Source: Chromera velia (lineage: Eukaryota > Sar > Chromeraceae). Taken from it: a DNA stretch of 31,928 nucleotides. The notes below the pieces were generated by a model, which was not told the origin of the DNA, searched no databases, and saw only the letters and a list, made by a program, of their open reading frames with translations. The stretch spans positions 12,501 to 44,428 of the forward strand of contig JAHBMJ010000162.1 of assembly GCA_018398765.1 (NCBI GenBank), given 5' to 3'. Both the position numbers and the translations under genes were made by a program. Each line of letters begins with the position of its first letter. Position 1 is the first letter of the stretch. This document shows positions 1-10,575 of this stretch, piece by piece.

Positions 1-525
1 TGTGGCCAGCTAGAGATGGCCCCGGAAAGCGAAGCGGGGGGCACTTAGAAAACAAAAATACCCCAGCCCACGTGCACACTGTCTTTTGGCAAAAACCCGG
101 CCCCGAAAGGTTGAATGTGCACCAAATGTGCGTGCGTCAGGTGGACTTCAGACCCGATTACCCGATTTTCATCAAAAAAAGGCCCCAGAAAGATCCCGCC
201 CCAAATGAAAAGCGTGCATGAACCCACGTCATCATGTATGCGTGCGTCAGTGGCCCCGGAAAGCAACAAGCTGCATCCCCGGGCTTTTTTCCTGGGGGAG
301 GGGGGGTTCTGCAGCTTTTCCCGTGGGGGGGGGAGGGGTCGGCGCGACTGTCTGATCGGCTGGCCTGCGTACGTCAATCGTGAAGTTCTCATTTTTCTTA
401 CTTTCCGGGGCTGTTCGCAAGCTTGCTTGCATCAGATGTATTGCGATATGCAATGATATGCATGGACATAATGATTCAAGCGAATTCACGATGGACATGC
501 ATAGCCCCGGAAAACGAAGCGGGCC
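1..525. repeat. Cluster of short GC-rich dispersed repeats
   Basis: A 12-bp core, GCCCCGGAAAGC, is exact at 19-30 and 253-264. Near-copies lie at 100-110, 181-192 and 504-515, and an inverted copy at 401-411. The copies at 19-38 and 504-523 match over 19 of 20 bases, extending into CGAAGCGGG. A second shared phrase, GCGTGCGTCAG, occurs near 129 and 241. Open frames here are short, overlap on both strands and look like nothing I know, so I call no gene. This is probably a fragment of a longer, decayed repeat family; a related GGAAAGCG/CCGAAAGG pair sits near 3563. Confidence 0.45.
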
Positions 526-1489
526 CGCAAAGGCGCAAAACCATGCATGCAATATCATGTATTGTAATGTCCCTACGGGATATGCCGTGGCCCCCAGGGG
601 TGAGATAGGGTGAGAGCACTGAGAGGTGCATCCATAATTGTGGTACATGTATGTAACAGGTTCCCCTTCCCATATTAATTAATATATGGTGCATGACAAA
701 ACCCCCAATCACGGTTGTTGGCTGCGCAAAGGCGTAGCCGTGGTATCTGTAAATGCTATAGAGGGCTGGAGACGGCTGAACAGGCTTCAAGACGGTTGAA
801 AAGAAGAAATAAAAAGAGCTCTGCTATTAGATACATTTGCTAATAAGAAAATTAATGATGTATAAGGACTTCGCTAACATATGGTCTTAACGTGAATAAA
901 CGTAAAAGAGAAAATAAAATTGTAACCGCAGCAATACATTACTGATAACTCTTTAACAACTTATTTTTGCTTATAAAAAAAAAAATCACAATGCTCCCCG
1001 CTTAAATCTACTTACATTTTTATTTTTTATTTACGGAGTTAATGTATAAGTCTTTTACATACAGACACACATACTATAATGTTTCTTTTATTTACTTTCA
1101 TTTAATATATTTTGGCCATTCTAGTAGTAGCATATATAGTAGCATATGTAGTAGCCAAACATTATATACGCCTTCTATTATCAACTTGCTCTTTTAAATC
1201 ATCTACCTGTGACTGAGACTGTGAGCTAGTCTATAAAATGTTTGAACACAACGTTATACAAGTCCCAAACTACACGCTTGCTACGCTTGCTGTATTAGTT
1301 GCTGTAGTTGGTTGTGCTCACTTACTCACTCACCAACACACTTAGTCACTGACTCACTGAGTTATTCTTGCTTTCTTTACTAGTTCACTCACTCACTGTC
1401 TCACTTGTTCACTCACTTACTCCCTCATTTTCCCTGTCTCTCTTCGATCACTCACCCACATACCCACAATTAACGGCTTTCATTAACAC
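526..1489. other. Intergenic AT-rich DNA, no gene seen
   Basis: From about 780 the sequence is AT-rich with stops in all frames. The phrase GCCGTGGTATCTGTAA near 737 recurs, diverged and inverted, near 3650, so some of this is dispersed repeat. From about 1320 the CACT-rich sequence grades into the satellite that follows. Confidence 0.5.
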
Positions 1490-3035
1490 TCTCACATCCA
1501 CACGCCCGAACGGCTTTTGTTCACACACTCGCTCTCTTTGTTTCTCTTCGTTTATTTCTATTTCAGGCCCTAGCGGCTTAAAGTTTTGTTTATATACTGA
1601 GTCTCATTCTCTCTTAGTAACAGGCTGTCTCTATTCATTCAGGTACCCACACGCCCATACAAATATCTTTTGCTGACATGCTTGTATGCGTCCTTGTCCC
1701 TCTTTATTCATCCACACGCCCAACCGGCTCCTGTTCACCTAGCTTGTTCACACTGGTTCACACACTTGCTTTCCCTGTCTGTGATGATTTAGGTTTTTGT
1801 TATGCATGCCGCGTCCCCATATATGAGGGGCAGATCTAGCCTAGTCTGTCAAAAGGTTCCGGTTCATCCCGTCTGTTCTGAATCTAGGAACACTGCTCAT
1901 TGATCACTTTTACTGCGGTTTATTTCTCAAGCGGCCTTGTCTGTGTTTATGCACCTACACCGTCGTGATGCCCTAAACGGCTTCTGTTTACACACTCGCT
2001 CTCCATGTCTCTCTTCATTATTCTTCATTGATTCACTGCATGAGGTCTAAGCGGCTTCTGTTCACACATTCGCTCTCTTTGTATCTCTTTGTCTCTCTTC
2101 ATTCACCCACATATCCAAACGGCTTCTGTTCACACACTTACTCTCCCTGTCTCTCTTAATTCATCAGCAAGCCCAAGTGGCTTCTGTTCATGCACTTGAT
2201 ATCTGTTCATTCATCCACAGGCCTAGCGAAGCCTAACCATAGGCCCGAGCAGCTTTTATTCAATGACATACAATTGATCCCTCTTCATTCATCTACGGGC
2301 CTAAACGGCTCTTGTTCTTAGCTTCTGTTCATACACTCGTTCTCCTTATCTCTCTTTCTTCGCCCACACGCCCAACCGGCTTCTATTCACACACTCCCTT
2401 TATTCACCCACATGCCCAAACAACTTCTGTTCACATACTCGTTCTCCTTGTATCTCTTTGTCTCCCTTCATTCACCCACACGCCCAAGCGGCTTCTGTTC
2501 ATACACTCGCTCTCCTTGTATCTCTTTATCTCCTTTCATTCACCCACATGCCCAAACGGCTTCTGTTCACACATTTGTTCTTCTTGTCTCTCTTCACTCA
2601 TCCATAGGCCCAAGCGGCTTCTATATGTTTCTGTTCACACACTTGATCTCTCTTCATTCATCCACAGGCCTAACCAGCGGCCCAAGCAGCTTTTCTTCAA
2701 TGATACATAATTGATCTCTCTTCATTCATCCACGGGCCCAAGCGGCTTCTGTTGTGTGACTCGTTCTCCTTATCTCGCCCGCACGCCCAAACGGCTTCTG
2801 TTCACAAACTCATACATACTTATAAACACGCTCATTTTCTCCGTCTCTCTTCATTTATCCAGCTGTAGGCCTAAGCAGATTCTGTTACTGCACACACTTC
2901 CTTTCCATGTTCCTCTTTCTCCATGCACCCGCACGCCTAAACATTCACTCACACGCCCAAACGGCTTCTGTTTACACACTTGCTTACCTAGCTTTATCCA
3001 CAGGCCTAAACGGCTTTTGTTCACATCTCTCCCTC
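1490..3035. repeat. Degenerate satellite, about 60-70 bp unit with higher-order repeat
   Basis: Roughly twenty diverged copies of a unit built around CCCAAACGGCTTCTGTTCAC, followed by a pyrimidine-rich part (CTCGCTCTCCTTGTCTCTCT) and TTCATTCACCCACA. Clear copies of the CGGCTTCTGTT core lie near 1510, 1975, 2050, 2118, 2376, 2488, 2556, 2740, 2790, 2960 and 3010. A variant unit with TTCAATGA and AATTGATC occurs near 2250 and again near 2688, giving a higher-order repeat of about 438 bp. Frames of 100-130 codons cross the block, but they are translations of the repeat (cycling SHTR, LLVSL and HTP-like phrases) and not genes. Unit length varies because the pyrimidine segment expands and contracts. 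Confidence 0.8.
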
Positions 3036-4230
3036 TTGAACTCACCAAGCGCTGGACCCATACGCGGTAAGCCTCTCTACAACATTTTAAAGCGAATACT
3101 ACAGCGACACATACTATATATAGACAGTATTTTGCGTCCCAAATCTGTAAGTGGAGGTAGAAGGAAGTCGAGAAACCAGGTGCTGATCGAAGAACGGCAA
3201 GAGGGGCCAAGTAGAGAGCTAGGTAGAGAGAAAGAAGACGGGTAAAAAGAGGTTCCTGCAGATCAAATTAACCGTTTTTCTTCTTTGTCAAGCGTACTCA
3301 GTCGTAGTGCGGCTTACTCCTAACTCTGTAAAGCGGCATGTCTTAACTTACCAGTGAGCTTAGTAGTATAGTCAAAGAACGAAGCAGTTTAGAACAGCTT
3401 CACTTAGACGGTGTACTTTATCGCCTTCCTTGAAAACTACACAGATGATCGAATCTACATACAATTCGCCTCTATGTGTGTTTTTGCATATGTATATATG
3501 TACCGATACATCAAGGTTAGACAAAAGGTGCATGTTCGCCATGCACGCGCTGTAGAGTTGCCGGAAAGCGCGGGTTCCGAAAGGCAAATGTAACCCGATT
3601 TATTGGTAATTCGACTTTTTTTTTCCATAGGTGCGGCTAAAGGCCTTAACAGATACCATGGCCGGGGGCCACGGCAATTGACGCATAACCTTCGCCTCCA
3701 TGTACAAATCCACTGATTCAATCAGTTTGTCCCATTTACTATATATCTTGTTTGAGTGCACCATTCTCCTTGCAGATTTGACAAAGTTTGAAAAGAGACA
3801 CAAAGACACTGTGCGCCTCTTTGATTCTGCAGGCTTGTTACACTCCCATCGACCTTATTCTTGCAGTGTCACTGTGTCTGGTGCGGTCTGGTGACTCTGG
3901 TTGAAAGCCATGAATCGGTTTCGGAACCTTTTGTGCTGGATTGTTAACTTTCTCGCTCTCCAGACCGCATTGAGGAGAACAAAGTGGCAGGGGGCCATTA
4001 CACTACACAACCATTATTTCCCAAGCTGCTTCTGGTCCTTACCATTCGGTAAGTCAAAATATCAATGAAACGAAAAAAACTTGTTGCGAGACGTAGCAAG
4101 ACGTCTTCTTCTATACTATGCCAACTTTCCCCAGAGCATCCTTTTGACGACTGCAGAAGGCAGCGGCCCGCCAGAAGGGGCATGGGACGTCGAGTAAGTG
4201 AACCACTTTGATTGGTTATGGATTTCAAGC
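3036..4230. other. Intergenic DNA, no gene supported
   Basis: Mixed-composition sequence with only short frames overlapping on both strands. No recognisable protein motif, tRNA or rRNA was found by eye. The stretch around 3550-3585 contains a CCGGAAAGCG/CCGAAAGG pair resembling the cluster at the start of the window. Confidence 0.4.
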
Positions 4231-4301
4231 TTCAGTGAGTGAGTGAGTCAGTCAGTCAGTCAGTGAGTCACTGTGCCTGAGTGAGAGCTAGGAGCGCGAG
4301 A

Positions 4302-4333
<32 letters not shown>

Positions 4334-4833
4334 AAGAGAGAGAGTGAGTCATTGAACGAGCAATCGAGTGAGCGAGTGACTGAGTGAGTGAATGAGTGAC
4401 TGATAAACTGACTTACCGAGTGAGTTAGTGGGTGGGTAACTGAGTAAAAAAAGAGTGAGTGAAGAGAAAAAGAGTAAGCAGAGAGTGATGGAGTGAGTGA
4501 GCAAATGAGTGAGAGAGAGAGCTAGTGAGTGAGTGCTAGGATTGAGTAAGTGACTGACTGACTGAGTGAGTGAGAGAGTGGGTGGGTGAGTGGGTAAGTG
4601 AGTAACTTAAAGTGAGTAAGGTCCTCAATCAACTTAAGTGAGGGAACAAGTGCGTGAATGAGAGAGTGGGTGTCACACTGAGTGAGTAAGTGTGAGTGAG
4701 TGAGTGAGTGAGTGAGTGAGTGAGTGAGTGAGTGAGTGAATGAATGAGTGAGTGAGTGAGTGAGTGAGTGAGTGAATGAGTGAGTGAGTGAGTCAGTGAG
4801 TGAGTTGGTGGGTGAGTACGTGCACGAGTAAAT
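4231..4833. repeat. GTGA/GTCA tetranucleotide microsatellite block
   Basis: The block opens with (GTGA)n and (GTCA)n near 4233-4270, has a (GT)n-(GA)n patch at about 4302-4345, and continues as imperfect GAGT repeats. The longest nearly pure run is about 4690-4800. The complementary strand is open as a Ser/His/Thr/Leu-rich frame over 4522-5367, which is a by-product of the repeat. Confidence 0.85.
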
Positions 4834-4917
4834 GAGTGAGAGGGAGGGAGAAAGGGTAAAAAAAAAAAAGAACGGGAAGAGAGAACGTCGAGGTGTGTCT
4901 GAGAATGAGAGAGAGAG

Positions 4918-4989
<72 letters not shown>

Positions 4990-5025
4990 TGTGTATACGT
5001 GTGTACGTGTGTACGTGTGTATGTG

Positions 5026-5079
<54 letters not shown>

Positions 5080-5086
5080 TGTGTGT

Positions 5087-5119
<33 letters not shown>

Positions 5120-5130
5120 AGACAGACAGT

Positions 5131-5167
<37 letters not shown>
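4918..5167. repeat. Composite TG / CT / TG / AG microsatellite
   Basis: In order: (GT)n from 4919 with a few interruptions to 5026; (TC)n at 5028-5062; (GT)n at 5063-5087; (AG)n at 5089-5118; a CAGACAGACAGTCTG link; (AG)n at 5133-5167. The TC arm and the first AG arm are complementary and separated by 25 bp of GT repeat, so the block can fold into a hairpin. Long purine/pyrimidine runs also allow triplex forms. Confidence 0.9.
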
Positions 5168-5169
<2 letters not shown>

Positions 5170-6696
5170 TGTGTGTGTGAGAGAGAGAGGGAGACAGAGA
5201 GACCTAGGGAGAAATGGAAGGAGATTAAGTGAGTGATGAGGGTGACATGATGATTGACTAAGCGAGTGACTGAGGAAGACAGTGGAGACTAACCGATTGA
5301 GCGATGAGTGAATTGCGCAATCGATCGAATGCAATATGCTTCTGATGCCGGACACTCGGCGGGACAATGATTAGAGATTAAGAATGACCACAAACAAACA
5401 TATTACGGATGCATTAGGATTTTAGTTTCAATAAAATTTTCATTGTCTAGATTTGTTTGCAAGTCGAATCGATCATTCATATTATCAGGTAGCGCAGCAA
5501 GGCGTTACGTACGGGGCTCATAAGAAGTAAGTTCTGTCATGCAAGGTTTGTACTTCTCTCCTAGACAATACTCTGTTGCCTCCAGACTGTCTGACCTACA
5601 TGGCGCGTGCAATGACTAATAGACGGACAGATGCATGGACTGACGCACACCGTGCATATATGCATCATGCCATGCAGACTCGCAATGCGTGCAGCTTATT
5701 CCATGCTGACATACTGCGTTGCATATTGTCACTCAAACCTTTACAATGTAATGTATATAATGTTAAGAATTAATTAGGATTTGATTTTTGACTAGTATTT
5801 AAACCTTTAAGTTTGCCTAGAAGTTTGCATGCATGCAGTAGACTACTACATTTTTCTTAAACTGTGAACGTTTTCTAGCTACATCTGTTGTTCTACTACT
5901 AGCTGTTTTTTGATTCGATTCATTCGAAGTTGCCGCAGAGGCTTCATCCACTGAACAATTTGACGTGTTTATGAAGAAAAAGGCTTCAAGTTGTTTGTGT
6001 GTCGAGCGCTCGGCATTGGGGCAGGAGGCTAATCCTCCAGACATTAATCCCATCCTATCCTTGTTTCTCTTTATGCTCAAGGGGTATATCCAAAGCTAAA
6101 AAAATAAATAAAAAAACATAAAAACACTTAAGACGCATTAATTAAAGGTGCGTAGCAACTTGTGCTAAGTGCTAGGCTATGTGTTAGAGCCCTCTGATGT
6201 GTTCCACGCTAGCAGCCTACATATAAGGTCACATGATGAATGGAGATGCATCGGCCGTATTAAGTCTAAGGACTGTCAGATAGGGCTAGAAGAGAAAGGA
6301 AGTTTCAACTAGTGTGGATTGATCTGAGTGAAGAGCAAGTAGAAGCAATTATTCTGCCGTTCAGGGTTGATCCAGCCGTAGCCCCCGCGCCCGCACATGC
6401 ATGGGCGAGGTGCCTGGCCGGGACATGCCGGAACCACTGTGTGGGATGATGTAGGACGCACCATACGACACCACAGCAGCACACAACACCCTCTTTAATT
6501 TAGGAACTAGTTACAATCTGGTTCTAGGTCTGGCTTAAACAGTGGCTTTTCTTATCTATTATTAGTATAATAATGTCACTGTTAATTAATTACACTAAAA
6601 AAATTTATTTTTTTGTATCTAGTCCTTTTTATGATTGTGAACGTTTTCCTATTCAAAAACGAAAAAAAGTTTCTTATTAATGTTTTTTTTGTAGGC

Positions 6697-7055
6697 GTAT
6701 ACTACCTAGGGGGATAAAATTAATGCATTTTTTTTTTTAAAAAAACGAAGATTTGAGTTTGTCAGATAAAAGGGGCGGCGTTGGACCAAGTTGACTAGGT
6801 AGACTTAGTGAAGACTTATACTAACTAGTTGGGTCCTACGGGCCTCACATTGGGTCAAAAATTTAGTTTGAACTCCTAAATTTTTTTTTTCAATTCCTAC
6901 AGCGCTCCTAGACTACTATTTTTTTAATTTTACAAATTTGACTTATAAAACAATGCGACAGAGCTATGTATAAATAGGAAGTTATCTTCTAGTCTGACTG
7001 GATATGATTGTGTTGAAGATATGCTTCCTGAATATGATCCCTCTAGGTAGTATAC
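6697..7055. mobile_element. Candidate MITE-like unit with terminal inverted repeats
   Basis: The left end, GTATACTACCTAGGGGG (6697-6713), matches the reverse complement of the right end (7039-7055) at 16 of 17 bases. Weaker inverted similarity continues about 12 bp inward (GGATAAAATT against GGATCATATT). The enclosed 359 bp is AT-rich and has no coding capacity, which fits a miniature inverted-repeat transposable element. I see no clear target-site duplication (left flank ...TGTAGGC, right flank ATTGGAA...), so this stays a candidate. Confidence 0.35.
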
Positions 7056-7062
7056 ATTGGAA

Positions 7063-7108
7063 CGACCTCTATAAGACAAAACGGCGACAGTGCTCTAGGG
7101 CATCACTA
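7063..7108 (-). repeat. Dispersed repeat, copy 1 (inverted relative to 25339-25384)
   Basis: The reverse complement of this 46-bp segment matches 25339-25384 at 39 of 46 positions, with an identical 20-bp core GTTTTGTCTTATAGAGGTCG. It lies 8 bp outside the right end of the candidate MITE. Confidence 0.55.
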
Positions 7109-7606
7109 AATTATTTGGAACTTATTACTTAAAATTATTGAAACATCTTTCACTGAGCGGCTCTAGGAGCGTTTTGATAATGCATGTATACAGCTAGGTA
7201 CACAAACCGGTCACTAAAGTTGAGAAAGGACAATTACTGTCTTAATTCCATTCAATTCAATTAAATCTTTTACATTCTCTTACATTTCACTAGTAGAATT
7301 TTTTTAAAACACGAAATGTATAATGGAAATTGACGCGTGTCATACTAGTCATACTAGCCATGTAGCTACCCATAGCATGCCACTAGTACTAGAGTGGCAA
7401 TGCAGCTGCCAGAAATTGGCCCAGAATGCATGCAGTTTCACTTTTAAAAAATACTGCGGCGTAGCGTTCATCTGGTGGCCCGGCCAGCTTCCTGCAGAAG
7501 ACGTTCAAGCACCCCTCGTTCTTCGAGAAGAGCCTGCAGCCATAAAAATATGTTATGCAAATCAAATAAGAGCCAACAGAGCCTTCTACAAATTCATAAT
7601 CAACCC

Positions 7607-7611
<5 letters not shown>

Positions 7612-7638
<27 letters not shown>

Positions 7639-7646
7639 NNNNNGGG

Positions 7647-7686
<40 letters not shown>

Positions 7687-7690
7687 GAGG
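7612..7690. repeat. (CA)n-NNNNN-(GA)n microsatellite with assembly gap
   Basis: (CA)n runs up to 7638. Five N bases occupy 7639-7643, then GGGG and (AG)n run to about 7674, followed by CAGACAGACAG. The gap falls exactly at the junction of the two dinucleotide arrays, so the true array length is unknown. Confidence 0.9.
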
Positions 7691-7881
7691 AGAGTGACGG
7701 AAAGGGGGGGGGGAGAGGCATACTGGCACGAATTCAAAGATGCCGAGCCGGCGAAATGCAATTTGCACGTCCAGAGGGTGAGGCACATCGACATAAGTTC
7801 CCCGAACGATAAAATTTTACAGTCTCCGAAAGATTTATTCAGCAACCAAGAACAGCCCATTCGACCACCTGCCCCTCTCAT

Positions 7882-10177
7882 CTAGCTCACCATTTTTCGC
7901 CTGTCTGTATCCGGCAGTCTGAACGACGCCATGAGATTCTCTTCGCACAAAGGAAGTGGGAGGAACACGGAGTCCCCTCCCTCCCCTCCACCCTGCCCCT
8001 GCAAAAACCACTGCACCGCCCCTGCCAAAATGCTCCGTTGTTGACTGCTCACTGCTGCCTGCCCAGTCTGCCCGCTCATTTCCCCTGCAGACAAAACACT
8101 GCAGCTAGGAGAGACGAGGCACGCATCGATCGTTGGATGCGAGAGAGCTGCAGCTTGGATCCTCAAAAGAAGAGTGAATGAAGGCTTAAGAATCCCACAG
8201 AAAGAAAAAAAAAACAAACCAGACTGCAAAAGGTGTTTCTAAGAATGTATGTAGAACAGAAACACAGAATGATTCAGAAAAAAAAAGGATCACAGGCTCA
8301 CCAAAAAGCCCCCACAATTGCAACAGCCCCGAAAAAGGGAGATGTCAGCTTGTTTCCCTGCAGTAGAGGAGTGAAAAACAGACAACCTTTTCTAAAAAAA
8401 AACGGAGACATACTTCAACACAAAGAAGGGAAGAGAAAAGAGAGGGGAGGAAGAGAGATGATAAATTTACTGTCTTCTGACACTTTGCACCACTCTCTAG
8501 ACTTTCCCTTCGCCCCTTCTGCTTTCCCACTTCAACTGTACAGATGCTCGCGACTGGACATCTTCCCTTTGTCGTCAGCTACACTTTCAACTGACCTGCT
8601 CAGTACTCTGAGCAGACAGAGAGATGGCCTCACATCTCGCGTGGAAAAAGTTTGGTGCAGTGTGCACTTTGGAATCTTCAAGAGAGCCAGATAGCTTTCC
8701 TATGAGGCGCATTGCTGATGACAGATTCATTTGTTGACAAGACCGGACGGAAGAGAAGATCCAGGAAAGGAGACCAAAAAGAATTAACAGACTGACGGTC
8801 AACTCTCCACAAACAAAAGTGATCAATCCTTCAGAACCCCCAAACGGTCGGCATGCAGCACTCAGGAGGGATGCCGCTTCCTGCACACATACAGAGAGAG
8901 AGAGAGCAATGGAGGGTGGGGCAGAGAGACAAAGTACGTTGTCAGCAAGACCAGCAAGTCCGTTTGTCCAACTGGTTCAACTCCCACACAGTCGCAGGAA
9001 CGCACATCACAATCATCGTGCAAGTACGTTAGCATTCCTTTGTGCCTCTTCCCTGTTTTCCTTCATCAAAGGTTTCCCACGTTGTCGTACAAACAACTTC
9101 ATGGAAACATTCATCGATCCAAGAAGGCAACGGAGGACAGCAGGGAAAATCCAGAGCCCGATACGGCAGCCAGGGAAAATCTCCATTTCATGGAACCTGG
9201 GCGGAGAAGATGTTCACTTGCATGAAAGACGGACAGGAGACGCGCAGAAATACGGACTCCCTTTTTTCTTCGCTCGCTCACTCACTCACTCACCAACCGC
9301 GTGTTGCATTCCCCTCTTTTCATCTGCCACTACGTGTACAAGCGCCCTCAGCAAAGAGACGACACTCGCCCCAGGAACTTCATTCGACCCCGCGCCCCCC
9401 TCCTCCACCGCCGTGGCGTCCGCAAGAAGCGTCACTTCGTCACACTGCGTGCAGTCAAGTCTCTCTCGGTCAACAGAGAGACCAAACGGACGGAAAAAGC
9501 AAAGTCGTACAAGCACGTATTTCGACGGTCACGTGTATGTCAATGCCTGCACCCCTTCCGCTGTCCACGGATCCACCGGTTCACTTGTACCTTCACCCTT
9601 TCTGTGAAGCAATCGAGGCTATCAATTCGTAGACCTTTGTTAAGGATACATTGAAGGCAAGCCAGGCATGGGGAAAAGCTTCTTTCTGCAAAGACCAATA
9701 AGAAATCACGTACTGCAAATGACGACATCCACCCACATGTCAATGCACTGACTGACATCTGTATCATCCAAAGTGTCCTCGTCCTCCCCCTCCAGTTCCC
9801 CCTCCTCGTCCTCGTCCCCCCCCCTCATGGCCCTATTTGAGGCAGAATGCAAGAGAACAGCGGAACATGAGGCCACTAGATCCGTCATCGACACAGAACT
9901 GTGAAGCTCGATCTGCAAGTGCAGAGAATGAGACAAAGAATGATACATGAGCAAAAAAGCAGTGACGTAGTAGTACCAAACTGCACAAGTGTGTCTGGGA
10001 GCGTGTGCCTTCCAAGGGTAGCTGGAAGGGAGTGACTTCAAAGAAAAAGAAACAAACCTGAGAATGTCGACCTGGCGACTGCACAAATGAAAAAAAAAAA
10101 GACCGAACAGGGAACAGTGAAGGGAAACCGATGGATAGACCGAAAACACAAAAACAAAAGAGACATAGACAGACCAA

Positions 10178-10217
<40 letters not shown>

Positions 10218-10575
10218 AGGAAAGAAAGAAAGAAAGAAAAATCGAAAGAAGGAAAAAAAGAAAAATCGAAAGAAAGAAAGAAAGAAAGAAAGAAAGAAAA
10301 ATCGAAAGAAGGAAAAAAAGAAAAATCGAAAGAAAGAAAGAAAGAAAGAAAGAAAAGACAGACAGATCCCCTCGACTCACTGTCTGAATCAGTCTACACA
10401 CTGCGAGTGCCCCCCTCCCCTTCAGTTCCCCAGACACCCGATGCACCCATCCACCCACACTTCCCACAAGAGAACAAGTCCACGATCCTTCTGTGGGCAC
10501 AAGCCCTGATGATGCTACTACTGCAGAAGAGAAAATGGAGGTAAGAAGACTTTCTTGAGTGCTACCTTTGCTCAT
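7882..10575 (-). other. Importin gene: 3' exon block with acidic region and stop
   Basis: Phase-consistent exons: 10575-10381 (ends GALAVCRLIQT, donor ACA|GTGAGT); 9912-9757 (SMTDLVASCSAVLLHSASNR, then the acidic stretch, donor GAT|GTCAGT); 9444-9294 (ASVVSLLRALVHVVADEKRG, donor G|GTGAGT); 8084-7882 (SSQQRSILAGAVQWF to the TAG stop). A small exon of about 51 bp at 9685-9635 is possible. The intron 9293-8085 is about 1.2 kb and may hide one more exon near 8600-8720. Importin-7/8 also ends with an acidic region, a helical segment and a Glu/Gln-rich helix in that order. Confidence 0.65.

Larger units (their letters stand above)
5216..7600. other. AT-rich intergenic region
   Basis: No gene is supported. 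An open stretch on the minus strand (5817-6080) has no ATG at its head and resembles nothing I know. A GC-rich patch lies at about 6365-6430 within otherwise AT-rich DNA. From 6480 to 7320 poly-A and poly-T runs dominate. A possible MITE (6697-7055) and a dispersed repeat copy (7063-7108) are listed separately. Confidence 0.5.

Noticed and set aside
1490-3070. Several 100-130 codon frames and a CRISPR-like pattern of repeats with spacers
   Set aside because: Repeat units are degenerate, the 'spacers' are related to one another, and the context is eukaryotic; this is a satellite.
4522-5367. 281-codon Ser/His/Thr-rich frame on the minus strand
   Set aside because: It is entirely a translation of GTGA, GT and GA microsatellites.
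5576-5773. 65-codon plus-strand frame
   Set aside because: No ATG at its head, no motif, and located in AT-rich repeat-bearing DNA.
8819-9654. Long plus-strand frames of 117-262 codons
   Set aside because: They are antisense to importin exons 9685-9635 and 9444-9294 and their introns; composition is low-complexity and no family is recognisable.
10087-10544. Lys/Arg/Glu-rich plus-strand frames of about 140 codons
   Set aside because: They translate the AAAG/AG repeat and lie antisense to the importin intron and exon.
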